From: Thamnaconus septentrionalis
Lineage: Eukaryota; Chordata; Actinopteri; Tetraodontiformes; Monacanthidae
Assembly: GCA_009823395.1 (NCBI GenBank)
Contig: CM020512.1
Span: 11,447,905 to 11,511,904 of the forward strand
Direction: 5' to 3'
Length of the DNA stretch: 64,000 bases
Shown in pieces: positions 21,801 through 34,000 of this stretch. The position numbers and the translations under genes were made by a program. The notes below the pieces were generated by a model, which saw only the letters and a list, made by a program, of their open reading frames with translations, did no database searches and was not told the DNA's origin. Numbering within the stretch: position 1 is the first letter of the stretch; every line of letters begins with the position of its first letter.

Positions 21801-23169
21801 ATGCAGCAGGAAGCATCGCCTCTGGCCTCCGTCACAGCCCCTTCATACAGGATTTATTAGGTTAGGCCTGTTACGTAACCAGCAGCCGCACAGAGGCGGC
21901 GAGCTCCACACGCAAGCCGCATCTGTGCTGACGGGACAGAAGCGGTGGTGTGGGGAGAGGGAAGGAGGGAGCAGGTGAAGGTTGAGAGAAGACTGAAAGG
22001 ATGAAAGGAGGGACAGACACGCCGGCAGCAACTTGATTAGATGCATTCACGCTAGCGGCCGCGATTCACCTCCGCAACAGAGGAACTGCTGCGGCGGTTC
22101 CTCTCGGTGTGACCTTCACGGCAGGTCGTCATCATCGGAAAATGTGTCTTTGGCGCAAAAGCAACAAAACACAGTTGTACTAACCCACAAACTGTCCAGG
22201 AGCTACGGTACGGTCACAGTTTCCACACCAGGGGAGAACCAGTGATGTGAACTTGTCTCAGCAGAATTTTAAAAGAACAGCGAGGAGGAGAGAACTGTAA
22301 ACCCCCAAACTGATCCGTGAGACCAGAGGACCAGACTGGAGCAGTGGGCTTCTTGTCTGGTGAGGGTTTTCACACAGACAACTGCACCTGAGATGAAAAC
22401 ATGACGCTGCTATGCCAATGGGAAGAAGAGGCTTGTCGTCAGGACGTAAATCATTTTTCAGGTCTTAGTATCATTTAGATGAGTCATAACTTTTTGAAAT
22501 GCTCCTTGTTTGGTAGCACGGTTGGCTCCTTCTCATTAGAGGGGGCTACAAATGTTCCTTGGATGGTCGTTGGAGCACCTTGAGTCATTCTTAACTTCCA
22601 ACTGTGCCCGTGGTCAATGAAGATGGTAGCTTCTCTTGCAGTCCTAGAAGCCGTGAAGAATCCCTGCAGCACAAACCTTTCTTTCTAGGACTGCAGTGCC
22701 GCTGCGACTGAAGACCAGATCCCTATTGTTCAAAGCAGTAGGAGAGGTGTGTGTGTCTGTCTGTGTGATTCACAGCACTACACACACACACACTCAAAAG
22801 TCTCTCTGAATGTTGGGATCCTGCAGAGGTCCTTCGTGGGTCATGTGACTCCCTGAGGTTGGACAACACTGAGTCACAACCAGTCGTCACTGAATCACCC
22901 GGCGGCCCTGCGATGGGTTTTCACGTATTTCCTGTCTGGTGTTTGCACTGAATCATGGGGGAATCCTCCTATTTTTTCACCCTTCCACGCCAGGGATGCC
23001 TCGGTGACCCTCCAGCGAACTCCACCCGACAAACACTAGGCTCAGGCTTTGAGCAAAGTAATGCTACACTGTGTCACTGATAGGGCTAGACACCAAACTA
23101 TTAGATTTCCTGCCTCCGAGAAGATCTTTGTTGTGACCCGTCCTGCAAGACATCACTGATCCTCTAGTC

Positions 23170-23651
23170 CAGCGGTCCCCAACCCCCGGGCCGCGGACCG
23201 GTGCCGGTCCGTGGGTCATTTGGTACCGGGTCGGACAGAAAGAATAATTAACTTCCGTTGAATTAATCACGTTTCATTCATTATCCGAGTCTATTTTGAA
23301 TTTTATTTTGAAAAATTACCGGATTCTCTCCTTTACGTCCATCTAACGCTCAACTCTTGACGCATGTCAAGGCGCTTGTCTCGGTCAGCTGATACGTTAC
23401 CGCGAGATTAAACCCACTAGCGAGCAACATGAGTGAAAGCAACCGTCTAAGTTTAACAGACCAGATTTTTTATTTTTTTATGTTGTTGTCGCCATGTTAA
23501 GAGGACACTGCTAATAAAGTTCCAAAAGTGTACACAGTGGATTCACGTTTATTATTATATTTAGAAAATACCACAGTTTTCACGCCGGTCCGTCAAAATA
23601 TTGTCTCACATTAAACCGGGCCGCGGTGCTAAAAAGGTTGGGGGGCCGCTG
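23170..23651. mobile_element. hAT-type MITE with perfect 8-bp target duplication
   Basis: A 482-bp non-autonomous element. It begins CAGCGGTCCCCAACC and ends with the near-exact inverse (GGTTGGGGGGCCGCTG), typical hAT-family terminal repeats. Both sides carry the identical 8-bp duplication CTCTAGTC (23,162-23,169 and 23,652-23,659). Subterminal GGGCCGCGG motifs are also shared by both ends. It has no transposase ORF. Confidence 0.88.
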
Positions 23652-25037
23652 CTCTAGTCTACTTGTCCATGCTTTGACTTGCCGAGGTCAACCGCTGTCG
23701 TGCGTCAGGAAGTTGTGGAAAGTTGTACGTCAGCAACCTGTCACGTTGGACCTCGCCAACTCTCTGCTTGGCCTCATTAGACACTACAGCCATGACGTAT
23801 CAGGCTACTTCCTGGGCCGACAGCTGTTGGATACCTGGGCAATACAGACTGGAGAGGTGGAGTTGGACATTCAGAACAGATGACGACGTGATTATCACTC
23901 TGCTTTTATCACTAGGAACTAAAATATGAAGCCAAACTTGAAGTAAAAAAAAAAGCTTTCCGGCAAAAACAGATTTCAACGAGTCGGCAGTGACCTGAGT
24001 TTTCCCAGGGTCTAAATCCTGCAGAGTCACCATCCTGTTGCTGCAGGGGACGGATGCAGATGAGCTGAGCTCAGCTGCAGCCAAGCGCCGTGATGAAATG
24101 CAGCTCAGAGTGGAAGCAACACACTCATCAACACCTCACTCAGAACAACAGGCTTGCAGGCTGTTTCTCTACAGGGTCCACAGGGAAAACACGCATTAGT
24201 TTGCCTTCTGAGGCAATTTGCTAAACGACCTCGTAATCTTAATCAGGCCAAAAAGATGAAAATATCCTCCCGCTTATTATTATTACAGCGAGCTGCCCGG
24301 GTCTAACGCATGCTGCAGTTCTGCAGTCGGCTGTGATCACCATAACAGAACATTGCAACCTAAAGTCTTTGCTCTACTGACTTGAGGCTTTTTTCTAGTT
24401 TAACTCCACCCACTGGGTGCTGACAAACCACCAGTCTTGCTGCTCTTGCACGAATGCAAAGCTGTGCTGTCTCAAAAAGGTTTTCTTTGGCTGTTTTCCA
24501 AGATTGATGTAGACTAGATCTCAAATGTAGCAAACGTTCCATCTGCGTGTCAACAACTTCATCATTGTTCCTTCCCAACGTACCGACGTCGTCACTGTGT
24601 CACTAATTGTCACCAAAGAAAGCTAGAGATTTTTTTTATTTGTGGCCTCCCCTGGGCTCAGCTGAGCTGACAGCGTGCTGTAAAGAAGCTGCTGCCAAGT
24701 CACCACGGCGACGGTCAGTTCGCTCCTGGTGTGAAACGTGACCAGAGAGGAGGGCTGCCATTGGCTGAGAGGACGGAGGAGGCTGCAGCCGACAACATGG
24801 CTCTGCTGCCAAGGGCAAAAGACGAGAAACACAGCAGCAGGCAGCAGAGGCAAAAGGGTTCAGGTGTTGTGTTGTTGTTGTAGTGAAGAGACCTGACTGG
24901 GACTGCAGAGACCAAACACACACACACACACACACACACAGACCTGCTGAATGACGACAACTTCAGTGTACAACAACTAGAGGATGATGCGAAGAAACCA
25001 TAGAGACACAACAACAGCAAGGCCGCTTCAGGGGACG

Positions 25038-25077
<40 letters not shown>

Positions 25078-25261
25078 GGCTCAAACAGCCTCTAATACAC
25101 ACTGAAACATAAAAAAGACAACACAAGTCTTTCCAGTTTGTAACATGACACAAGGCCTTCGTCTGCGTGTTGCCGGTGGGCCACTGTCGCATTTTGTCTC
25201 CATGCTGACGTGTCTGTTTGTGGTTTCTGAGATTCTTTGAATCTGATTATTCTGATTCTGG

Positions 25262-25294
<33 letters not shown>

Positions 25295-25499
25295 GGAGAC
25301 CAGCAGATGTTCTACTGTGGTAGTAGACAGGATAAAGACTGTGGCGTCACCACAGGGAGTCTGTGGCTGGACTCAGACCACCGCACTGCATCCATTCATT
25401 ACTCTGCCGTCAACACACACACACACACACACACACACACGCGCGCGCGTTTCTGGCCAAAACGGCAGGCAATGATCTGATCCCCGCATTAAAACCCCG

Positions 25500-26360
25500 C
25501 ACGGTCGCGCGGAATACTGGATGAAGAGCTGACATCGTCATCATCATCATCCGCTCCCGTCGATCTCCACGGTGCCTCCTTCTCGAAAACACAGAAATGC
25601 TGCAAGGTCAAACTGCAGCGCCGCAACCTGCCGTCACGACGCCGCTTCCTTGCAAACATGGAAGTCACCTGCTTCAGACGCTCCGGAGACGCCGGGAGAG
25701 CAGAGGCGCCCCGAGCAGGGGGGGAGGGGCGGGGGACTGAAGCCAGACCAGGAGCCCGGAGACCACCAGCCGTGGTTCTTGGGGAGTGAGGGAAGAGAAA
25801 ATGGTAGCGCAAGAGTAGGGTGACGCGCGCAAACATCTGCAAGCGTGCGCAGCATTCACCAGCTGCGTCAAAAACAAACAGGAAGCAGCTCGCGCCGTTG
25901 CGGATAAACACAGACGCCGACACGTTTTCTGCACGGATGCACGCAATGTATTATTGATGCTCGGTGCAAAAAAAAAAAACCCAACAACAACAACAAAAAA
26001 AAACATACAAAAATAAGGAAGTCCCTCGCCACGCCAAAGACCCAGTCATTGACCGACTGACCGACCGAGCGACCCTGGCCTGGCTTACCTGCGGCCCGCC
26101 ACCCCGGCCAGGTTGCAGCGTCAGTCCGTCAGCGGGTCGCCGTGCATCGCTTCCCGGTCAGAGCTCCGCAGGATCTAGCAGCGATCCAAGGCTCTTGAGT
26201 CCCGGAGAGGAAGAGGACGAGGAAGAGGAAGAGGAGGAGGAGGAAGCTGGGTCGGGAGGAGGAGGGGGGGTGGGTCCTGGAGGTGCACTGCCGCGTGAGG
26301 ATGTGGGCGAGGGTCCTCGAACGGAAGCGTGCGCGACACGTTACGTCGGATGAGTTTTAA
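25500..26360 (-). promoter_or_regulatory. snph: Candidate snph promoter CpG-rich region and first exon
   Basis: This is a GC- and CpG-rich block unlike its AT-rich surroundings. On the minus strand a perfect consensus donor, CCGCAG|GTAAGCCAGG, ends a putative exon at 26089. The sequence upstream of it holds a GA-rich tract (26,190-26,270, CT-rich on the minus strand) and a short upstream ORF (ATG to TGA, 8 codons). If it splices to 19,322, no in-frame ATG precedes FNPLK, so it would be 5'UTR. Assignment to snph rests on strand and order. The exon's 5' limit is unknown; about 26,330 is a guess. Confidence 0.35.
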
Positions 26361-26627
26361 AGGAAACACCACTCGAGAGTCTGCAGAGCTGGAGGATAAC
26401 TTGATCCCAGCAAAAACGTTGATCCAGTTCCTGTTTCATTCATAACGGACACAACTGCAGCATACATTCATAAAAATACATATAAACAACGCTTGATGAT
26501 AAGATTGGATTTTGATTCATTATAAACGAGGCTGATCAGTTTTCGACGTAATGATTAGTTTTGAAAATTTCAGGTGCTTAAAATGAGTGAGTCCAGGATG
26601 CAAAACAAAAACCTCAATGGACAGATG

Positions 26628-26629
26628 TT

Positions 26630-26680
<51 letters not shown>

Positions 26681-26684
26681 TTAT
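26628..26684 (+). repeat. (TTTA)n microsatellite
   Basis: About 13 tandem ttta units, in the intergenic region just upstream of the putative snph promoter. Confidence 0.96.
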
Positions 26685-29439
26685 TAATGTACCGTAAGGA
26701 TGAATGTGTCTTTAAACAACAACAACAACAACAACAACTAAACTCTGATAAATTCTGGCAGATTCATCATGCCCAGCAGAATTAAATGTCTACAGTGCAC
26801 GTGAGCAGGTGCACTGTGGGACTTGGTACATACGGCGTTTTTAATTCCATCAGCTGTAATGATAAGATGTTGCCAGCAGAGGTCACTCTGTCATCACTTT
26901 ACTATTCTGAACCCCCTTGTTGTTCCTGGCTGGGTGGAAGCCAGGGAGGTGCAAGTTGAGAGAGGAGAGGAGAGAAAAACCGATGGAGAGTTGCACTGAA
27001 AGTGAAAAACAATCGGGGGAGGAAAAGACTTCCTGATTTTCTTCTTCTTCTTCTTCCCATTTTTCGGTGTTTACTTGCACGTCATGTTGGATGAAAACGT
27101 CCTCTGGTGATTGAATACAAGGCTGTGCACCAACACGTTCACTGAGCCTAGATTCTGATTAAAACATCATTCATGAGACAGTCTCCCTTCTCAGCAGACT
27201 GTGTGGCAGGAAAACGAGTGGCTTTAATCTGCGAGAAGTTACGGAGGTTAAGGAGAGAAACCTCTGAGGAGGGAAGGAGTGTCAACAGAAAGACTTTTTT
27301 TTTAATGTTTTTTTTTATTTTATTTTATTTTATTTTTTTTTTACAGCGTGAACGGAAACCAGTAAGTTGGGAAAAGTAGAAGTAACATATGAAGCAGAGG
27401 CTCCAACTGGAGTGTGAGGAGCAGCACGCGTCGTCATTCCACAGGGGGGCGCTAGAGACCATCTCGCCGCCGTGTGTTCCTGCCAATTTATTTGACAAAC
27501 GCATTTAATTCCTGTGAAGTGGTTCAAGGCTGAGCAAAGTTGAGCTCAAAGCGGGAAACAACATTGGCAACAGCAGCCTCAGTTGGATGATCACACTTTT
27601 ATCCTGCAAACCAGTTTCCAGCCAAATGCTTTTTACAGCTCGGTTTGCAAAAATGCAAAACAACAACAAGAAAAATACCTCAAGCCAGTGGTTTTTTTTT
27701 TTTTTATTATTATTTTTTTTTAAAGTTTTAATTACTAATTTTTGTTGTTTTCATAACTTTCTTCTTTCTTTCTTTTAAAGTACATTAAAATTCTCTGTGA
27801 AAACTGGACTTCTGCTGGGAACCTGAGGGGCTCTAGTTAGTTGCTGCTCCTACTGGACCACACTGGATCATACTGGAGCTTTCACCCTTGAAACATCATT
27901 CTGTTCCCCTCATTGCAAGGTTTGACATCAAGGCTTTTGAATCCCGCTTTGACGACGACATTTCCAGGGTTGTGTTGTTGCTCTCCGCTGCGTCGACGAC
28001 GTGATTCAATTTCATGGCTGACGTGATTCCTGTCGAGCTTCTTGTGATCGGAGGAGCAGTGCCGGAGGGGCCATCGGGGCCGGAGTGGGGGCAGATGGGA
28101 GCATTGGCTCCCCTGGTGACAGCTTCACTTTACGGCAGCTTTAAGGCGGAGAGGGAGGGGCCAAACGTGGGCCTCACACCGCTACGCAGTGAGCAGCAGT
28201 GCCGCAGCTGCAGCTTGTTTACAGCAATCGGACGTGTTCCTGCCAAAACGAGCCAATAGCAGCTGTTTAGTGAAGAGGCTCAAAACACACAGAAGATAAA
28301 TCCGTCAGTAGAAACGCTCTCTGATTACGAAGCGCCCACCAACACAATGGCAGGATTTTCACTCCGCTGTCACCGCTGAGTCACTTCTCTTCCCCAGTGA
28401 ATCGCAGTACTTTCGTCGAATGTTGTGTTTTTAATATGAATATGAGCAAATTCCTATTTTTTAAATTTATTTTACTGTATGCTTAGTGAATGAATCTGTT
28501 GTACAACTGTGTAGAAATGTGTCTGTTTGTCAACACAGTCCGCTCACGACCCGCCGGTTTGGTTTGACGCTAACAGGAAATCAAACCTTCAGCTGGATGA
28601 GGACGATCGCTTCTCACGCGTCAACAGGAGCAAAAGATGCGGCGGTACGGCGGAACCAGACCCTGGAACGTCAAATGCGATGGAGGTAAAACTTGCAGTC
28701 GCTCCGAGACACAAAATACAACCGGCAGTGTGGGTAAACGTCCCATTGGAGGCGCCTGTAAGCTGACAGAACCCTGCTGGCAGCTTACAGGCTGGTGCAC
28801 CGACTGACCTGAAGCTTCATCCGTCCTGATGACTCATACTGGCCAGGTTGTTGTTGTTGTTGTTGTTGTTTTTTTAAATCCACTTTTTTAAATTTCACTT
28901 TTTCTATCAAGATCATTTGATAGACTGAAACACTTCCTCACGATAAACAGGTGAAACTTGAGTCCAACACGACTTTAATTACAGATCCAGGCTCATTGGA
29001 TTCCAAATCTGAAGCTGATTCCAGGCTCGGAAGAGTCATAACCATCGATGCAGTACATAGTGTAGTAAAGTATTATATTATACTAGTAGTACACCGTTAA
29101 CACATCAGTTTTTCCTCATGGTGGGGGGGTCAGTAGGTTCAGCGCTTGATTTCTATTCGTTGCCAGCAGCTTCTCCCCTCTGTCTGCGTGGCTCCTCCCC
29201 AGCTTCTCTTGGCTCCGCCCACAGTCCAAAGACTCGCAGGGTCGGGTTGGTCCGGGGTCGGCTGGTTGATTGGCAGCTCTGGGCTGTCAGCGAGACGGTT
29301 GGTTGTTCTTCTCTCCTCCAGAGTCGATGATCAGTCGACCCAATAACACCGAGCCGTTTACCCATCACATGTTTGCTGTGTCAACTTTCCAGCTTTTACC
29401 GACAACCGGCTTAAATTGTCCAAAGAAACACACACTCAC

Positions 29440-29481
29440 TCTCTCTCGCTCTCTCTCACTCTCTCTCTCTCATATACACAC

Positions 29482-29516
<35 letters not shown>
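29440..29516 (+). repeat. (CT)n-(CA)n compound microsatellite
   Basis: A CTCTCT tract followed by cacaca with an internal cgcgcgcg; intergenic. Confidence 0.93.
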
Positions 29517-29854
29517 GGAACACACAAAGTGTCTCCTGTCCAGACGGGAGACGCTGTTCTTCCTGTCGCCGACCTCTTTCCACTGTACACGCAGTGTACA
29601 TGCAATGTGTCTGTCCCGTTTAGTGTTTGCACAGGGAGAGGAAGGTGTGTGTATGTGTGAGAGACAGAGAAAAAGTGAGAGTGAGAGTGCCGTGCCAGCG
29701 GTAGTGCACGCTGTTTTAGCTCGTCACAGCACATCACAGTTCCATCGATATCGAGAAACCAGATGCTCCTCCTGCTGCTCTGGTTGGAAATCATCAGAGT
29801 GTTTCCCACCGGAGCTCCTCGTGATGGAGGTAACTCAGCTCTGAAGTTCTATAA

Positions 29855-30154
29855 CAAGGGCGGGCAAAAGTTTTTGACTGGTGGGGCCACAATGGGTTCT
29901 AAAATTTGACAGAGGGGGCCGGAGCAGGAGCAGATGGATGGAGTGTTTTGGTGACCCTCCTCATAGGAGGAAAAAATACATCATCGGATATGTAGAAAAC
30001 ATGTGCTTTAATGTCAGTTGAAAATGAACCAAAGCGAAGTTACAACGAAACATGCCTTTGAAGCCCTATGGTATTTAGCTCTTTATTGAAACGACTCTAT
30101 AAACACTGAAAAAACTTTCAAAAAATAGAATTTCTTATAGTTTGCCCATGCCTG
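29855..30154. mobile_element. Probable hAT-type MITE, degraded
   Basis: A 300-bp element with terminal repeats of the form CA(A)GGGCGGGCAAA and the inverse TTTGCCCATGCCTG. It contains the subterminal phrase ggggccacaatgggttctaa seen in many fish hAT MITEs. Flanking 8-mers (ttctataa, ttttacca) match only partly, so the insertion is old. Confidence 0.55.
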
Positions 30155-30931
30155 TTTTACCACCCCTTTGCTCCCCCTGTTGGCCGTGGTGCTGCATTGT
30201 TTGTACGCGTCTTATTAGCAAGCACTCAAGTCTCCAGGTCTTGATCTAGTGCCCGCATTGGATGGTTTTGGAAACTGCTTCAGTTCTGGTTCACATATGG
30301 GACCAGTGTCCCGGTTCTCTGAGTACTTGGAGCTCAGTTTGTCCATCACCACTAGATAATTACGTGACGTGGATGTTTGGCTGACATTTTTTAATTTGCT
30401 GTCAAACTTTTAAAGCCAACCACTGCAATGATGATGAGGAAGCTGGGCCTCCATTCAATGTCCATGACAACACAATGGGCCTTGAAGAAGGAGAGTAGCA
30501 GAAACAAGCCAAGATCTCAAGGTTTTATTTATTCATTTATTTATTTATTTATTTTACAAGTGCACACCAAAATCTTTGATGCTGGTAACTTCTGATCGAT
30601 TGAACTGGAGCGTCTGCTGGAGCTCAAGCTGTTTTTCTCTGGGAGTTTCTTCTGTTGTCTCCTCTTCACAGCTTCAGTCCAGCTGTGTCATCACTGCACA
30701 CATGGAGGAGTTTTATACCTCTCAGATCCCAGCACAACTGGGCGCTACCTCAGCCAGTAGTCAGTTGAAGTTTGGATGACTCAAAAAAATATTTTTTTGT
30801 TTTAGTTTTTTTTGCCTTACATGAACTCTGCTGAGAGGGTTGATAGACCTTCTCTGGTCTTGGTGAGTTTGAGGATTATTGAGAATTATGACCTTGTGCA
30901 CGGCAAACCATTAACACCTGCTGCAGTGATG

Positions 30932-30933
<2 letters not shown>

Positions 30934-30962
<29 letters not shown>

Positions 30963-31001
30963 CTTCTTCTTCTTCTTCTTCTTCTTCTTCTTCTTCTTCT
31001 T
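30934..31001 (+). repeat. (TTC)n / GAA trinucleotide repeat
   Basis: About 22 uninterrupted ttc triplets. On the minus strand it gives a poly-Lys frame, which is not a gene. Confidence 0.97.
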
Positions 31002-34000
31002 TGGTTGGACTTTAGACACATAGGGCCTGGGAGTGGTGGAGTGCTGGAGAGTGCTCAGTGTGGTCACCCCGCTGTGTTTAACTTTGACTTTTGGAAAATC
31101 TGAATTCAGCTGTGTGAGCTGGGAATGCACGGATCGTGAGCGCCCCCCTGGAGGCATCGTTTGAGGCGTCTGAAGTTTGCAGCTGATGACTTTTTAAGGG
31201 GTTTTGGTCGTGTAGGAATAAGAAAAAAAAACAAACAAACAAACAAATTAGCCCAACGACGGTCATTAGCGATCTGCGCTCTGCTCACTCTCATTAGTGT
31301 GACGGCTGAAATGCATTTGGAAAAAGTGCAGCGTAATAATGAACACTTGCAGGAGTGAAAAAAAATTGCAGGCAGCAGACGGTGATAATGCGTGTGTGCT
31401 CAGCGTGAGATTCTTCCCTGCGGCTTCGCTGCTGCAGGCGGCTTGTGGAACAGCTGCCACTTCCCGGGGAAACTTGCCACCATCAACACCATCGGCACTG
31501 GGACTTTGATGAAACGTAGTTCCATACTTTTAACTATCGGAGGGGTTTTTTCAGGGCAGAAAAATAAATCTGGCCTGAGGAAAATTTAGTTGTTGCGTCT
31601 TAACAGAGATTCAGGAGAAAAGAAAAGAAAAACTTCTGATAGTTTGACAGTGAAGAAGAGGAAGTTAGCGAAGGACTAGTTAGCAATTAGTGGTCTTTGT
31701 TTTGGGATAGTTTCACTTATTGATTAGATGAGACAACGAAGTTCGACCTCTCCTCAGTGGTTTTTTGTTTAGTCCAGTTTCACAGATCAGCTCCTATTTT
31801 TTTTTTTTTTTTTTTTTCATCAGACAACACGTCTTGACCAATCAGATGAAGCCCGACGTCTGAAAATAATATTCTGAAACATTAAACAAAGCTTAGTTGA
31901 AAGTCGTTGGTGTGAAATCTGTGGCTGCCGCCATTTATCATTTGCAAACCCTGGTTGCAGCATCCGCCCCCTTTTTACCCTGAGAGGATGCTGATTGGTC
32001 CGGTTGCAATCTGGGCACTGCCAGATACTGATTTAGTTTGGGGGGGGGGGGTTGAAACTGGAAGCTGAAGTGCTGAAGTGTCAATGATGCTGTCGCCTTG
32101 TGGAGCTACGACACGCTTCCGTTTCCGTTGCACGTAGTGCGACACGCACCCAAGCTGAAAAACTTCCGTAGATGGAGCTGGAAAATCAATCGCGATTGTT
32201 TGTAATTCAGTCGGTTGGCAGAAGCCAAAGCGCGTCACTTCCTCCCGGTACCCCCGCTGCTCGCGGCGAATGAAAAAAAACTTCATCAATATAAATAGCA
32301 ACACGTCATTCGCACCTTGCTTCTCTCAAGGTTGTTGTGTGTAATTACGGCAGCACCGCAGTTTTACAACCTGCTGGGTGTCGAGTTCAGCGTGGAAGGA
32401 AGCTGCTCGTTGGTCTAATCATCCCGGTTGCTTTCTAAGTTATTTTGAAGTGAGTTTGGTGCGCCCACAGAATGAGGATCGTTTCTCTTCTTCCTCTTTT
32501 CATGACGACGCACAACTCTGCATGGTGAGGGCACGCAGGGGATAAACAGATGCACGCTGGGTAATAATCAAAATTGCGTACGACTGCATTGTGACCGGGC
32601 TCTGGATGTTTATTATCTCGTCGCAACAGCGGGAGACGTCAGACATCCGGCTTTAATTCGAGGATTCTGACGACCATCTCAGTTTCCATGGCAACGTCCA
32701 AAATTGACCTCTCTTCCCTTTTTTTTTGATCAAGAATAAATGTGTTTGAGTGATGAGGTGGAAACAAACTAGGAAATAAATAAATGAAAGGCACATTTAT
32801 AATACAGAAAAATGTATTTGTTTGATTGTTTGTTTGAAATATCTCAGAGTGGCTCTGAAAGGATCCGGAACAGTTGAAGGATCAGAGCGAAGGACGCGAA
32901 AACACGACGACTGCTGAGCTGAGTTTGTTGCCTCCGTTTGTTTTCATCGGCAGTCGAGTCGAGTGTTAACTGAGGCTGATCCGGATCAAGATGTTGTTAT
33001 TATCGGAAATGGGCAGAAATGATATCAGACGTTCCCAAATTGAGCAAATAAAGAAGCAGACACTAATAAATAGCAACATCACATTCTGGAAAAAACAAAC
33101 AGAGAAGTGAACAGATAATCCCCTCAAAAGAAAAGCAAGCAGAGAAAATGACTTAAGAGTTTTTAAATCCAAATGTGATTGAGTGTTGAAGCTTTGCAGT
33201 TCTGCAGTTCCCCCCGGGAGAGCCAGGAACCGGCCGAGCGGCGGAGCTTAATGCCCAACAGGTGCGTATTAATCTGTGTGTGCATGCATGCGTGTGTTCA
33301 TACACTCATCAGATATGGAATACATGGCAGAGTTAACAGTCGGGTGATAATCACCCTCAATTCTTCTCAGCTCTTCAATCAGATGCCTCATTTTCTTATG
33401 TGTGCGAGTTTGTGTACGGTGTATGCGTGTGTGCGTGCGCGCGCGCATGCATGCAGCACATCTGACATGTGCATCACGCCTTCTCTGTCGTCGCTGTGTG
33501 TTTTGTTGGGAACAGACTAACAGGAGTTCTTCACACTCTTTTTTTTTCACCTCAGTAACTTTTATCACCAGCAGCAACAAAAGAGAAGAAAAAAGTCTTT
33601 TCTTTTCTTTTCTTTTCTTTTTTTCTAAGCAAATAAAAACTTGCCCAGGCTTTTCTGACACTTTGATGTGAACCAAAGCAGCTGATTGGTTGGCTCCTCC
33701 GTGGACCTGAAGCTGATCTCTGGATGAAGGGGTGGATATTTTACCTGCGAGCCCCCTACAGGTGTATGTGACAGGGTTCTACCACAAGGTGTCGTAATTC
33801 TGCACAGTGTGCACAGCCAAAACAAAGCGGCTAGCTGCAGGTTGTCAGCAGCTTCCAGAGCAACAGATGAGGGCGGAACCAACGCTGTTTGCGGACAAGT
33901 GATGAAGTAAGTCCAGAGTACTGCAGCCAGATGGGGGCGCTGTGGCGCCTTCTGTCAAGTTGTTTTGGTTCTTTCCCGATTTGATTTAAGTTTTAACTTT

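Larger units (their letters stand above)
19323..25499. other. Probable snph 5' intron; MITE and simple repeats
   Basis: No recognisable coding exon. Open stretches at 19,880-20,060 on the minus strand follow a fair acceptor (CATGCAG at 20,056) but match nothing I know and do not join in phase to 19,322. It contains (CA)n at 20,130-20,165, (CAA)n at 21,238-21,270, (GA)n near 21,770-21,795, the hAT MITE at 23,170-23,651, (CAA)n at 25,029-25,076 and (ATC)n at 25,261-25,293. Confidence 0.4.
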
